Both the position numbers and the translations under genes were made by a program. The notes beneath the pieces are model-generated. The model was not told where the DNA came from, did not search any database, and was given only the letters and a program-made list of their open reading frames with translations. Of a stretch of 39,522 nucleotides of DNA, positions 15,373-23,862 are shown in pieces. Location: NCBI GenBank assembly GCA_018829905.1, contig JAHJST010000026.1, forward strand, positions 1-39,522, in the 5' to 3' direction. This stretch comes from Patescibacteria group bacterium. Its GTDB lineage: Bacteria; Patescibacteriota; Minisyncoccia; RBG-13-40-8-A. Positions within the stretch are counted from its first letter, which is position 1; every line of letters starts with the position of its first letter.

Positions 15373-15926
15373 ATAGAGATGAATCTTTACAATTAGTTAA
15401 AGAAAAGATTAAGAACCAGAATAGTATAAAGCATTGTTTAGCAACTGAAGCAATAATGAAAGCCATAGCAATTCATTTTAATGAAAATGAATCTTTATGG
15501 GCAATAACTGGTTTAGTTCATGATCTAGATATGGAATTAGTAGATTATGTTAATGAACCTGAAAAACATGGCATTGTTACTGCTGAGATTTTAAAAGAAA
15601 ATGGATTTTCTGATGAAATTATTCGAGCAGTTAAATCACACAATCCAGTTAATGGTACAAATCCAGAAACTAAACTAGAAAAAGCTATTTATTGCGTAGA
15701 TCCTTTAACTGGTTTAATTGTTGCTTCTTGTTTGGTTCTCCCTTCTAAAAAATTATCTGATTTAACTTCTGATAATGTTTTAAATAGATTTAAAGAAAAA
15801 TCATTTGCTCGTGGAGCAGATAGAGAAATAATTTCTTCTTGTTCTGAAATTAACTTATCATTAGAAGAATTCGTTTCTATTGGATTAAAGGCAATGCAAG
15901 GAATAAGTAGTGATTTAGGATTATGA
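15369..15926 (+). CDS. HD-domain phosphohydrolase-like protein
   Basis: 185 aa. KHCLATEAIMKAIAIHF supplies the first metal His, GLVHDLDME the HD pair, and AVKSHNPVNG a further His, in the order of small HD/HDIG proteins that hydrolyse nucleotides or cyclic dinucleotides. A conserved CVDPLTGLIVASCLVLPSKKL segment follows, which I recall from uncharacterised bacterial HD proteins annotated as hydrolases. It is locked between lysS and serS by ATGA overlaps on both sides, which suggests constant co-expression with translation genes. The substrate is unknown. Confidence 0.82.
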   Translation: MNRDESLQLVKEKIKNQNSIKHCLATEAIMKAIAIHFNENESLWAITGLVHDLDMELVDYVNEPEKHGIVTAEILKENGFSDEIIRAVKSHNPVNGTNPETKLEKAIYCVDPLTGLIVASCLVLPSKKLSDLTSDNVLNRFKEKSFARGADREIISSCSEINLSLEEFVSIGLKAMQGISSDLGL

Positions 15927-17086
15927 TAAAATTTATTAGAGAAAACCCTGATAAATTTAAAAAAGGCATCAAAGCAAAAGGTGTTGATCTTAATATTGAT
16001 AAATTAATTGATTTAGATGAAAAAAGAAGAAAATTAATTAATAAAATTGAAATTTTAAAGGCTGAGAAAAATAAGTTAGGGGAGAAAGATAGAGATAAAG
16101 CAAAGGGTTTAAAAGATGAAATTAAGGCATTAGAACCAGAATTTGATAAAGTTGATAAAGAGTATAATAAATTATTAAATTTAGTTCCTAATTTACCATT
16201 AGATGATGTTCCTGCTAAGAGTGAGATTATTAAAAAACATGGTAAACCTAAAAAATTTGGAAAAGATTATTTATCTTTAGCTGAAAAATTAGATATTATT
16301 GATGTAAAACGCGCTGCTAAAGTTTCTGGTACGCGTTTTGGTTATTTAAAAGGAGGAGCAGCTTTATTAGAGTTTGGTTTAATTCAATTAGCTTTAGATG
16401 TTTTAAAAGATTTTACTCTTGTTATTCCTCCAGTAATGATAAAACCAGAATCTATGAAAGCAATGGGTTATTTAGACAGAGGACAAGATGAAATATATTA
16501 TTTACAAAAAGATGACATGTATTTAGTTGGTACATCTGAACAATCTATTGGACCAATGCATAAAAATGAAACAATAAATACACCAAAAAGATATTTATCT
16601 TTTTCTACTTGTTTTAGAAGAGAAGCTGGTTCTTATGGAAAAGACAACAAAGGAATATTAAGGGTTCATCAATTTGATAAATTAGAAATGTTTAGCTTTG
16701 TTAATCCAGAAGATTCTGCTAAAGAATATAAATATATTTTATCTTTACAAGAAAAATTAATGCAATTATTAAAAATACCATATCAAGTTGTAAATATTGG
16801 AGCTGATGATTTAGGAGATCCAGCAGCTGCTAAGTTTGACATTGAAGCCTGGATGCCTGGGCAAGGAGAATATAGGGAAACTCACTCAGCTTCTAATTGT
16901 ACTGATTTTCAAGCCAGAAGATTAAATATTAAAAGTAAAAATGAATTTGTTCATACTTTAAATGGAACAGCCTTTGCAATTGGTAGAACCATTATTGCAA
17001 TAATTGAAAATTATCAACAAAAAGATGGTTCAATAAAAGTTCCAAAAGTATTGCAAAAATATATTAAGATTAAAAGTATAAAATGA
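15923..17086 (+). CDS. serS: Seryl-tRNA synthetase (short)
   Basis: 387 aa; charges tRNA-Ser (and tRNA-Sec where present). Residues 20-90 form the long coiled-coil arm that grips tRNA-Ser, here rich in K, E and D. Motif 2 is FRREAGSYGKDNKGILRVHQFDKLE, motif 3 NGTAFAIGRTIIAIIENYQ. About 40 residues shorter than E. coli SerS; the loop after the arm that normally reads VPxGxxExDN is reduced to DVPAKSEIIKKHGKP. Its start and stop both lie in ATGA overlaps with its neighbours. Confidence 0.95.
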   Translation: MIKFIRENPDKFKKGIKAKGVDLNIDKLIDLDEKRRKLINKIEILKAEKNKLGEKDRDKAKGLKDEIKALEPEFDKVDKEYNKLLNLVPNLPLDDVPAKSEIIKKHGKPKKFGKDYLSLAEKLDIIDVKRAAKVSGTRFGYLKGGAALLEFGLIQLALDVLKDFTLVIPPVMIKPESMKAMGYLDRGQDEIYYLQKDDMYLVGTSEQSIGPMHKNETINTPKRYLSFSTCFRREAGSYGKDNKGILRVHQFDKLEMFSFVNPEDSAKEYKYILSLQEKLMQLLKIPYQVVNIGADDLGDPAAAKFDIEAWMPGQGEYRETHSASNCTDFQARRLNIKSKNEFVHTLNGTAFAIGRTIIAIIENYQQKDGSIKVPKVLQKYIKIKSIK

Positions 17087-17778
17087 GGAAGAAGAGAAAA
17101 GATAAAAAATTTAGGAGAATATTTTTATTAATATTTCTCCTTATTTTAATTTCATTTATTTTATTTTTATCACCATTATTTAAAATAAAATACGTTAATG
17201 TAGATAATCAAGAAATTAAAGATAATTTTGATTATAGGAATATATTTTTATTTACAAATAAAAAAATTAAAATTGATTTATTAAATAAATTTCCTAAGAT
17301 AGCAGATATACAAATTAAAAAAAATTATTTTAAAAGATCTATTGAATTAGAAATAGAGCAAAGAGAAAGACTGGGAATTGTTTGTGGTGATAATTGTTTT
17401 TATTTTGATAAAACTGGTTTTTTATTTGAAGATGCACCAAGAACAAGTGGCTCATTAATCCTTTTGATAAACTATAATTCTGATCTTAATATTGGTAAAA
17501 ATATTTTTAATGAAAAATTTATTAATCAAATTTTAGAAATAAGAGATTATTTAGTTATTGAAACATTTATTAAAGCTTTAAATTTTAACGTAGAGATATT
17601 TCCAATTACAGAAATTAAAGTTGCTACGAACGAAGGATGGTATGCACTTTTTGATTTAGAAAGAGATATACAAAAACAACTTTTATCGCTAAAAGTTGTT
17701 TTACAAGAAAAGATTCAACATAGAGAGAATTTAGAATATATTGATTTAAGAATAGAGAATCGTGTTTATTATAAATAA
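17083..17778 (+). CDS. ftsQ: FtsQ/DivIB-type cell-division protein
   Basis: 231 aa. A basic N-terminus (RKKRKDKKFRR) precedes one membrane helix at residues 13-31. It is followed by a POTRA-like segment (FKIKYVNVDNQEI ... KFPKIADIQIKKNYFKRSIELEIEQRERLGI) and a FtsQ-type domain with FYFDKTGFLFEDAP and the ending LEYIDLRIENRVYYK, where FtsQ proteins have an LRxxxRVYYK-like end. FtsQ links early and late division proteins at the septum. It is the last gene of the lysS chain (ATGA overlap with serS), not in a dcw cluster. Its stop is one base from that of the convergent glycosyltransferase gene. Confidence 0.72.
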   Translation: MRKKRKDKKFRRIFLLIFLLILISFILFLSPLFKIKYVNVDNQEIKDNFDYRNIFLFTNKKIKIDLLNKFPKIADIQIKKNYFKRSIELEIEQRERLGIVCGDNCFYFDKTGFLFEDAPRTSGSLILLINYNSDLNIGKNIFNEKFINQILEIRDYLVIETFIKALNFNVEIFPITEIKVATNEGWYALFDLERDIQKQLLSLKVVLQEKIQHRENLEYIDLRIENRVYYK

Positions 17779-17779
17779 C

Positions 17780-19537
17780 TTATTCAGGTATATAATAAAC
17801 AAAAATTGAATTACCAATAACAGCTACTGGTTCATATGTTATGAGCCATTCATAGTATGTTGTTGATTTTGTCCATCCTTTTGTAGGAATAGCCATTCCT
17901 TGTTTTAGAAATGTGGCTGATATAGCTATATATGATCCTTTTGCATCTTCAGGATTTCTAGTATCCCACCATGGCATATATTTATCTCCTAAATAATATT
18001 TTGAATCTCCACCACCAAAATAGTCTAAATGTATTTTATCTATATTATTTTCCTCAGTCCATTTAGCCAATCTTTTTAAGTCTTGGCCCCAATCTAAATT
18101 AGAATCAGTAACATAAATATGTCCATTTTTAGCCCCACCAACTAATTCTGTAAAATAAGTTAAATAATATGGGAATATTGACAAAGAAGAAACAGCATAC
18201 CAAACTAATAGCACAACAAATGTTGTTGCATATATTTTAAATGATTTTTTCTTTTTAATATATTCATATATTCTTTTGATTTGTCCTGCCAAAAGAATAT
18301 ATACAAAAGGAAATGTTGGTAAAATATGTCTTACACCAATATTAAGATTACTAGTTATACTAGATGCCCAATAAACAGCTAAGAACAATAACATTGCAAA
18401 TTCTGGAAAGTATTTATTAAGCCATTTAAATGTTTTTGGCTTTTTTCTTTTAATTTGAAAAGCAATAAATATTAAACAAATTATTGTTAACAATTGCAAT
18501 GCTAAAGGAGTTTTTAAAATATATGTTATTGGAAAATAGTGGTGCCATCCTTTATTTGTAACATCTCCTAGGAAAAATGTTGTATTTCCACCAACTGCTC
18601 TTTGAAAAACCATAAATAATCCTAATGTATATTGAGCATATGGTTTTAATATTGGTGTTTTAGCCATACTTACCAATAGATTTTGAAATGGTTCAGGAAA
18701 TTTAGAAGTAATATATTGTGTATCACTTATTTGTTTCTCTACTGGATAATTAGCTGTATGAAATGAATAAATTGGATAAATTAAAATAAATCCTATTATT
18801 ATGATGATTATAACTCTTGAGATATATAATATTAATAATCTTGGTAAGTCTTGTTTTTTTTCTTTAAATTTAACAAAAATCCATATTAAGGTTAATAATC
18901 CAAAATATGGAATTAAAAGAATTAAAGAAAATTTTATTGCTTGAGCTATTCCAAAAAATATACCAGCCCAAATTAGATTTTTTGTTGTTGGTTTTTGTAT
19001 CCATTTAACAAAAAAGTAAATTGCCGCAAAAAAACCAAAAGCAGCTCCTACATCTGTTGTTACGTATCTTCCATGTGCAATAAAAGTAGGTGAGAATGAA
19101 AATAAAAATACAGCTAATAAAGCAGGTAGTTTTCCATATAATTCTTTTGTCCAAAAATAAAGAATAAGACCCATTGCTATTAAAAGTAATAGCATGGGTA
19201 TTCTAGACCAAAAAATTATTTTATCTGCATTATTGCCTGAATTGTATAAAAAATTAAAACCAAAATCCCATTGTCCATTTACTTCTGTTGTCCATGATTC
19301 TAGTTTGTCTGGAAAATTAATATCATTCATGAATAAAAGAGGAATAGCTGATAAATCTTTTAAAAGAGGAGGGTGTTCTGGATTTAGCCTCATATCTTTT
19401 TGTGTTAAATATGAATACCCAGCAGGAGTATGAGCTACTTCATCCATAATAGCTGATTCTTGTTTTAATGAGATTATTGAAACAATCATCATTATTGATA
19501 TTAAAATGATTGCAAATAATGGTGTAAGTTTTTTCAT
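17780..19537 (-). CDS. GT-C family membrane glycosyltransferase (PMT/GT39-like)
   Basis: 585 aa from the ATG at 19537 (MKKLTPLF). A further ATG at 19555 is possible, but the -10 box at 19551-19546 supports the shorter form. Roughly eleven membrane helices. The first outer loop has D32-E33 in AIMDEVAHTPAGYSYL and LNPEHPPLLKDLSAIPLLF, the acidic pair and P-E-H-P-P motif seen in dolichyl/undecaprenyl-phosphate-sugar-dependent GT-C enzymes. A soluble C-terminal part includes DSNLDWGQDLKRLAKW and YFGGGDSKYYLG. It should transfer a lipid-linked sugar to a protein or glycan outside the membrane. It is monocistronic and divergent from the gene at 19574. Confidence 0.82.
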   Translation of the reverse strand: MKKLTPLFAIILISIMMIVSIISLKQESAIMDEVAHTPAGYSYLTQKDMRLNPEHPPLLKDLSAIPLLFMNDINFPDKLESWTTEVNGQWDFGFNFLYNSGNNADKIIFWSRIPMLLLLIAMGLILYFWTKELYGKLPALLAVFLFSFSPTFIAHGRYVTTDVGAAFGFFAAIYFFVKWIQKPTTKNLIWAGIFFGIAQAIKFSLILLIPYFGLLTLIWIFVKFKEKKQDLPRLLILYISRVIIIIIIGFILIYPIYSFHTANYPVEKQISDTQYITSKFPEPFQNLLVSMAKTPILKPYAQYTLGLFMVFQRAVGGNTTFFLGDVTNKGWHHYFPITYILKTPLALQLLTIICLIFIAFQIKRKKPKTFKWLNKYFPEFAMLLFLAVYWASSITSNLNIGVRHILPTFPFVYILLAGQIKRIYEYIKKKKSFKIYATTFVVLLVWYAVSSLSIFPYYLTYFTELVGGAKNGHIYVTDSNLDWGQDLKRLAKWTEENNIDKIHLDYFGGGDSKYYLGDKYMPWWDTRNPEDAKGSYIAISATFLKQGMAIPTKGWTKSTTYYEWLITYEPVAVIGNSIFVYYIPE

Positions 19538-19545
19538 ATATTTTA

Positions 19546-19565
19546 ATTTTATCATATGGTATAAT
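19546..19565. promoter_or_regulatory. Back-to-back leaderless promoters
   Basis: Plus: extended TGG + TATAAT (19560-19565), 8 nt before ATG 19574. Minus: extended TGA + TAAAAT (19551-19546), 8 nt before ATG 19537. Both lack good -35 boxes and rely on the TGn extension. The two start codons are only 36 bases apart. Confidence 0.6.
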
Positions 19566-19573
19566 AAAAGTAT

Positions 19574-19936
19574 ATGGTAGAGAAAATATATAGAAAATTT
19601 GAACAAAAAAGAGCTGAGGTTTTATCTAATTCAGAAATCAAAGAATTATCTCCAGAAAAAGAAAAAGAAATTCTTAAACAAACTATTTCTGAAGAGATTG
19701 CTAAAACATCAAGTTCTCAACAGAGCGATAATCAGCAAGTACAAGACATTCAAGCTCAACCAAAAGAAAGACAAATAAATCTTTTAATTGATTTTGCATT
19801 TGAAAAAGGCATTGATCGTGCAATAGAGGTTGTTAAAAGAATGGATAATCCATATCTATTAGATGAATTTCATGATACTTTAGTGGATGAATTGTATAAT
19901 AAATTAATTGAAACTGGTAAGCTTAAAGCATTATGA
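19574..19936 (+). CDS. Small acidic/coiled protein coupled to the fused ATPase gene
   Basis: 120 aa. Residues 1-45 are a charged helical segment (KFEQKRAEVLSNSEIKEL, EKEKEILKQTISEEI), residues 46-66 a Gln/Ser-rich linker, and residues 67-120 a compact helical end (INLLIDFAFEKGIDRAIEVVKRMDNPYLLDEFHD ... KLIETGKLKAL). No membrane segment and no enzymatic motif. I do not recognise a named family. The last four bases overlap the ATPase start (ATGA), so it is probably made with that protein and may be its soluble partner or regulator. The split paralogue at 10796/12055 has no such gene next to it. Confidence 0.7.
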   Translation: MVEKIYRKFEQKRAEVLSNSEIKELSPEKEKEILKQTISEEIAKTSSSQQSDNQQVQDIQAQPKERQINLLIDFAFEKGIDRAIEVVKRMDNPYLLDEFHDTLVDELYNKLIETGKLKAL

Positions 19937-22383
19937 GTGTAAATGATTTAATATATTTAGTAATTTTTCTAATTGCTCTTATTATTATTGCATTTGTTGT
20001 TTTTTTAATTCTTGAAAGAATGAAGGGCAGGGGAAGAATTGTTAGAGCTCTTAATATGAGCTTGTTTTTAATTAAATTACCAAGAGAAGAAAAAAAAGAC
20101 ATATCAATGGATGAAAAAAAATCTAGGATAGCTGTTATGGAACAATTATTGTCTGGCTTTAGCAATTTAACAGAGAAAAGATTTTTTAAAAGACTTATTT
20201 ATGACAAGCCATATATTGTTTTAGAAATGGCTGTTCCTTTTTCATCTCCAGAAATTTCTTTTTACTTAGCAATGCCTAGAAAATTTGAATCTTTTGTTGA
20301 AAAACAAATTTATGGATTTTATCCAAAGTGTTCTGTTGAAAAAATAGATGATTACAATATTTTTCATCCAAATGGTGTAAGTGCTGGTGGTTATTTAAAA
20401 TTAGAGAAAAATAGTATTTTACCTTTAAAAACATACAAAGATTTAGAAAACGATCCATTAGAAAGTTTATCTAATGCTTTTAGTAAAATAGATGAAAAAG
20501 GAGAAGGTGGTTCAATACAAATAATTATTAGACCAGCTGAAAAGAATTGGAATTCTTTAGCTTTATCTGTTGCCAAAAGAATGAATGAGGGAGTAGATTT
20601 TAACGATGCTATAAAAGGAAAACAAAAACAAAGCCTAAAAGAAGGCGAATCTCCTCAAAAAGTTTCTCCTATGGCTGAAGAAACAATTAAATCTTTACAA
20701 TCAAAAGCTGGCAAGCCTGGCTTTGAAACAAATATTCGCCTTGTTTTTTCTTCAGAGAAAAAAGAAAGATCTGAAGAATTATTATCTCATGCTGCTGGTT
20801 CTTTTGCACAATTGGGTGCTCCTAATATAAATTCATTAAAACTTAATAAACAAGACAATAGACAATTTAAAAAACTTTGTTTTAATTTTTCATTTAGACT
20901 TTTTTCTTTAAAGGAAAAAATGGTTTTAAATTCTGAGGAAATATCTAGTATTTTCCATTTTCCTTTGACCCAACTTAGTTCTCCAAAAATGCAATGGCTT
21001 GAAGCAAGAGATTCAGAGCCACCAGTTAATTTACCAAAGCAAGGAGTTGTTCTTGGAAAAAATGTTTATAGGGGAGAAGAGCAAATAGTTAGAATGGCAG
21101 ACGAAGACAGAAGAAGGCATATGTATATTATTGGTCAAACAGGTACTGGTAAAACAACTATGATGCTTAATATGATTAAGCAAGATATTGAAAATGGGAA
21201 AGGAGTAGCATTTATGGATCCTCATGGTTCTGACATAGAAAACATTTTAGAAAATATTCCATTAGAAAGAATAGAAGATGTTGTTTATTTTGATCCATCT
21301 GACATTGAAAGGCCAGTGGGTTTAAATCTATTAGAATATGATCCTGAGCATCCAGAGCAGAAAACATTTTTAGCAAACGAGACAATAAATATATTTAAAA
21401 AAGTATGGGAAGGAGCTTCAGCAGATATTTTTGGTCCAATGTTTGAACAATATATGAGAAATGCTATTTTATTAATTATGGATCATCCAGAATCTGGTTC
21501 TACATTATTAGAGGTTCCGAAAGTATTGGCTGATGCTTCTTTTAGAAAATATAAATTATCTAAAACAGAAAATAGCGTTGTTAAAGATTTTTGGCAGAAA
21601 GAAGCTGAAAAAGCTGGTGGTGAAGCAGCCCTAGCAAATGTTGTTCCATATATTACCAGTAAAACAAATGTATTTTTAGCCAATGATGTTGTTCGTCCAA
21701 TTATTTGCCAACAAAAAAGTTCTATCAATTTTAGAAATATTATGGATGAGAAAAAGATTCTTTTAGTTAATTTGTCTAAGGGAAAATTAGGGGATGTAAA
21801 CAGTAGATTATTGGGTTTAATTATTGTTACAAAGCTTTTAATGGCTGCTTTTTCTAGGGTAGATACTCCAGAAAAAGATAGAAATGATTTTTATTTATAC
21901 ATGGATGAATTTCAAAATTTTACAACTGATAGTGTTTCTACTATTTTAGCTGAAGCAAGAAAATATCGTTTAAATTTAATTATTGGTCATCAATTTATTG
22001 GTCAGTTAGTAGATAGTATTAAAAATGCTGTTTTTGGAAATGTTGGTAGTATGGTAGCTTATAGGGTTGGTGCAGAAGATGCTGAATTTTTAGTTAAACA
22101 ATTTGAACCTACTTTTTCTCAACAAGATTTAATTAATATTGATAATTTTAATGCTTATGTTAAATTATTAATAAATAGTCAGACATCTAAGCCATTTAAT
22201 ATTAAAATTGGCCCACCAGTAGAGGGGGATTCAGATATTTCTAAAAAAGCCAAAGAAATTTCAAGAATGAAATATGGTAGAGAAAAAGCAGTTGTTGATA
22301 AAGAAATTCAAGAAAGATCAGAAATTGCTGAAGATTTATCTGTTGGAGCTACTTCTCTAGCTGAGGATGTTAAATTTATATAA
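19933..22383 (+). CDS. One-piece membrane-anchored HerA/VirB4-type ATPase (fused paralogue)
   Basis: 816 aa. Membrane helix at residues 4-27 (LIYLVIFLIALIIIAFVVFLIL), an N-terminal module to about residue 380 equivalent to the whole 10796 protein, and an ATPase domain equivalent to the 12055 protein. Walker A GQTGTGKT is at 401-408, MDPHGSD follows, Walker B YLYMDEFQNF has D658-E659, then LAEARKYRLNLIIGHQ. The two ATPases share long identical stretches around these motifs (DRRRH-x-YIIG, VNLSKGK, DEFQNF, EARKY). The protein ends in a charged tail without the zinc knuckle. Family annotation would be type IV secretion/conjugative DNA transfer ATPase; the true substrate is unknown. It is coupled by ATGA to the 120-aa gene and followed 1 nt later by a DUF3800 gene. 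Confidence 0.82.
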   Translation: MSVNDLIYLVIFLIALIIIAFVVFLILERMKGRGRIVRALNMSLFLIKLPREEKKDISMDEKKSRIAVMEQLLSGFSNLTEKRFFKRLIYDKPYIVLEMAVPFSSPEISFYLAMPRKFESFVEKQIYGFYPKCSVEKIDDYNIFHPNGVSAGGYLKLEKNSILPLKTYKDLENDPLESLSNAFSKIDEKGEGGSIQIIIRPAEKNWNSLALSVAKRMNEGVDFNDAIKGKQKQSLKEGESPQKVSPMAEETIKSLQSKAGKPGFETNIRLVFSSEKKERSEELLSHAAGSFAQLGAPNINSLKLNKQDNRQFKKLCFNFSFRLFSLKEKMVLNSEEISSIFHFPLTQLSSPKMQWLEARDSEPPVNLPKQGVVLGKNVYRGEEQIVRMADEDRRRHMYIIGQTGTGKTTMMLNMIKQDIENGKGVAFMDPHGSDIENILENIPLERIEDVVYFDPSDIERPVGLNLLEYDPEHPEQKTFLANETINIFKKVWEGASADIFGPMFEQYMRNAILLIMDHPESGSTLLEVPKVLADASFRKYKLSKTENSVVKDFWQKEAEKAGGEAALANVVPYITSKTNVFLANDVVRPIICQQKSSINFRNIMDEKKILLVNLSKGKLGDVNSRLLGLIIVTKLLMAAFSRVDTPEKDRNDFYLYMDEFQNFTTDSVSTILAEARKYRLNLIIGHQFIGQLVDSIKNAVFGNVGSMVAYRVGAEDAEFLVKQFEPTFSQQDLINIDNFNAYVKLLINSQTSKPFNIKIGPPVEGDSDISKKAKEISRMKYGREKAVVDKEIQERSEIAEDLSVGATSLAEDVKFI

Positions 22384-22384
22384 T

Positions 22385-23167
22385 ATGATTAAACTTTTTA
22401 AAGATAACAAAAAATTAAATTTGTCTGATTATGATAAAATTTGGACAAAATTTTGCTTTTTAGATGAAAGCGGTAGTCTTAATAATATTAAAGATACGTT
22501 TTTTACTGTTGGATTTATAAAATGTTCTCAGCCGTATTATATAAATAGTAGGATAATTTACGAAAGGAGAAAAAATAATTTTTATGATGAAATGAAATTT
22601 AATAAATTATCAAAAAACAACATAGGATTTGCGAAGCTTGCTTTGGATCTATTTCTTTCAACCAAAAGCTTACAATTTTGTTCATATTCACTAGATAAAG
22701 AAGGCGAATATTTTAAAAATACTTTTAGTGAAAATCCATGGAAAGCATATGAAGATATATCAATTAGGGTACTTGAATCATCAATTTCAGATAATGAAAT
22801 TCTTATTATTAATGCTGATTATGTTTCAACTCCAAAGGATATTAAATTCGAAGTAAATGTGAAAAGAAAAATTAATAAAAAACTTAAAAGATTAGCTATT
22901 GCCGGCGTTTGTCGCTTTGATTCAAAAACAAATGATTTATTGCAATTAGCAGATTTAATAGTTGGTACCATAAATTATGATTTAAAATTATCAACAGGAT
23001 TAATTTTAAAAGGAGATAAGTATAAGAAAAGATTTTTGAATTATTTTAAGGAAAAAATAGGAATAAGTGATAGAAATTTTATAGATGGTTTTAGGAGTCA
23101 TATATTTAATATTTTTGTTGATAAAGACATAAAACAAAGATTACCATTAAAATTAAGAGAAAAATGA
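22385..23167 (+). CDS. DUF3800 family protein
   Basis: 260 aa from ATG 22385, one base after the ATPase stop. FCFLDESGS at residues 23-31 is the DUF3800 signature D-E-S-G, and LLQLADLIVGTINYDL near the C-terminus is its second conserved acidic motif; IINADYVS in between adds another Asp. Predicted to have an RNase-H-like fold with acidic metal-binding residues, so a nuclease-like activity is possible but unproven for the family. DUF3800 genes often sit in mobile or defence regions; here one follows a DNA-translocase-type ATPase with no gap. The stop overlaps the edge of a stem-loop that could terminate transcription. Confidence 0.82.
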   Translation: MIKLFKDNKKLNLSDYDKIWTKFCFLDESGSLNNIKDTFFTVGFIKCSQPYYINSRIIYERRKNNFYDEMKFNKLSKNNIGFAKLALDLFLSTKSLQFCSYSLDKEGEYFKNTFSENPWKAYEDISIRVLESSISDNEILIINADYVSTPKDIKFEVNVKRKINKKLKRLAIAGVCRFDSKTNDLLQLADLIVGTINYDLKLSTGLILKGDKYKKRFLNYFKEKIGISDRNFIDGFRSHIFNIFVDKDIKQRLPLKLREK

Positions 23168-23212
23168 AAAAGGGCCATCGTCCTAACGGTCGACGCCCTC
23201 TTTCGATACTCT
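23166..23212 (-). ncRNA. Candidate ~47-nt minus-strand small RNA
   Basis: Read on minus, a transcript starting near 23212 would consist almost entirely of a stem-loop: outer AGGGC/GCCCT (23171-23175/23195-23199), then TCGTCC/GGTCGA (one mismatch) closed by TAAC, followed by TTTTT. A minus-strand promoter lies just behind it (see 23219-23247). No gene follows on minus. On plus the same stem could also act as a weak terminator for the DUF3800 gene. No known RNA family recognised. Confidence 0.4.
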
Positions 23213-23225
23213 TATTTAAGAGTAT
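23206..23225. repeat. Inverted repeat over the minus-strand transcript start
   Basis: ATACTCTTA, TT, TAAGAGTAT: nine-base perfect arms with a two-base centre. It covers the predicted -10 box and start of the minus-strand transcript, so it could be a repressor binding site. Confidence 0.5.
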
Positions 23226-23247
23226 ATGGTAAAAAATCGCTTGTCAA
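23219..23247 (-). promoter_or_regulatory. Minus-strand promoter of the candidate small RNA
   Basis: On minus: TTGACA (23247-23242), 17-nt spacer, TACTCT (23224-23219). TATACT with a 15-nt spacer (23226-23221) is an alternative -10. The -35 is consensus; the -10 choice is uncertain. Confidence 0.45.
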
Positions 23248-23305
23248 GCAAATCGTGTGATTAGTAGTTTAAAATTCTTACTGGGTTTTTTTATTTTATA
23301 AAAAA

Positions 23306-23314
23306 TGATACTAT
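23306..23314 (+). promoter_or_regulatory. Extended -10 promoter, leaderless spacing
   Basis: TGA + TACTAT (-10 at 23309-23314); ATG 23322 is 7 nt after it. The -35 region is only a T-run (23286-23291). Confidence 0.5.
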
Positions 23315-23321
23315 TAAGATA

Positions 23322-23861
23322 ATGATAGAAATAATTAATGGATTTAAATTAATAGGACAAGCATTTGTTAAAGAGCCAGGTATTTGGTGGTTTTTAATAC
23401 CTGTTTTTTTATTATGGCTTGGTATGGAAATATATTTTGGTCAGTATAAAAAAGATAGATTGGGTTGGAATAGTATTTTAGCTAATGGAATATCTTTTGC
23501 TTGGATTAATGTTGCTGCTTTTAGAGTTTTGTTTATGAATGATATGAATGCTAATGATTTTTTAGCAAGATTAATTATTTTAATTATTTTTGCTCTTTAC
23601 TCATTATTTGTTATTTATATTGGCTTTTTTCATAAACTTTCTCAAAAAACAGGATCATTTTTAGCTGGTCCAACTCAAATATATTTTCTTTCTGTTGTTT
23701 CAATTCTTTGGGGTCAAGGATTATTAGTAATTAATCAATTTGTTTTTCTTTGTTTGCTCATTGCATATATTGTTCTAGCTATATTCTTCTGGATTATTAG
23801 AAGAAAATTAGGAATACTAGGAGAAGTAGAGGCAATTGAAAAAGGAGAAAAACCAGAATAA
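23322..23861 (+). CDS. Membrane protein of unknown function
   Basis: 179 aa. About five membrane helices: residues 19-38, 48-67, 80-103, 116-133 and 136-162, with short loops. The N-terminus contains FVKEPGIWWFLIPVFLLW and FGQYKKDRLGWNSILANGISFAWIN; the C-terminus is a charged tail rich in Glu and Lys (GEVEAIEKGEKPE). No family recognised. It is followed after one base by a GtrA-type gene and then dnaX, so it heads a three-gene run with its own promoter. Confidence 0.75.
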   Translation: MIEIINGFKLIGQAFVKEPGIWWFLIPVFLLWLGMEIYFGQYKKDRLGWNSILANGISFAWINVAAFRVLFMNDMNANDFLARLIILIIFALYSLFVIYIGFFHKLSQKTGSFLAGPTQIYFLSVVSILWGQGLLVINQFVFLCLLIAYIVLAIFFWIIRRKLGILGEVEAIEKGEKPE

Positions 23862-23862
23862 T

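Noticed and set aside
15110-15466. 118-aa antisense ORF over lysS/HD junction and similar antisense ORFs elsewhere
   Set aside because: They lie opposite clearly conserved genes, have no ribosome site or promoter, and arise from A+T-rich codon usage.
19538-19606. Longer N-terminus of the GT-C glycosyltransferase
   Set aside because: It would start at TTG inside the divergent gene; the ATG at 19537 gives a normal signal-anchor start and fits the -10 box.
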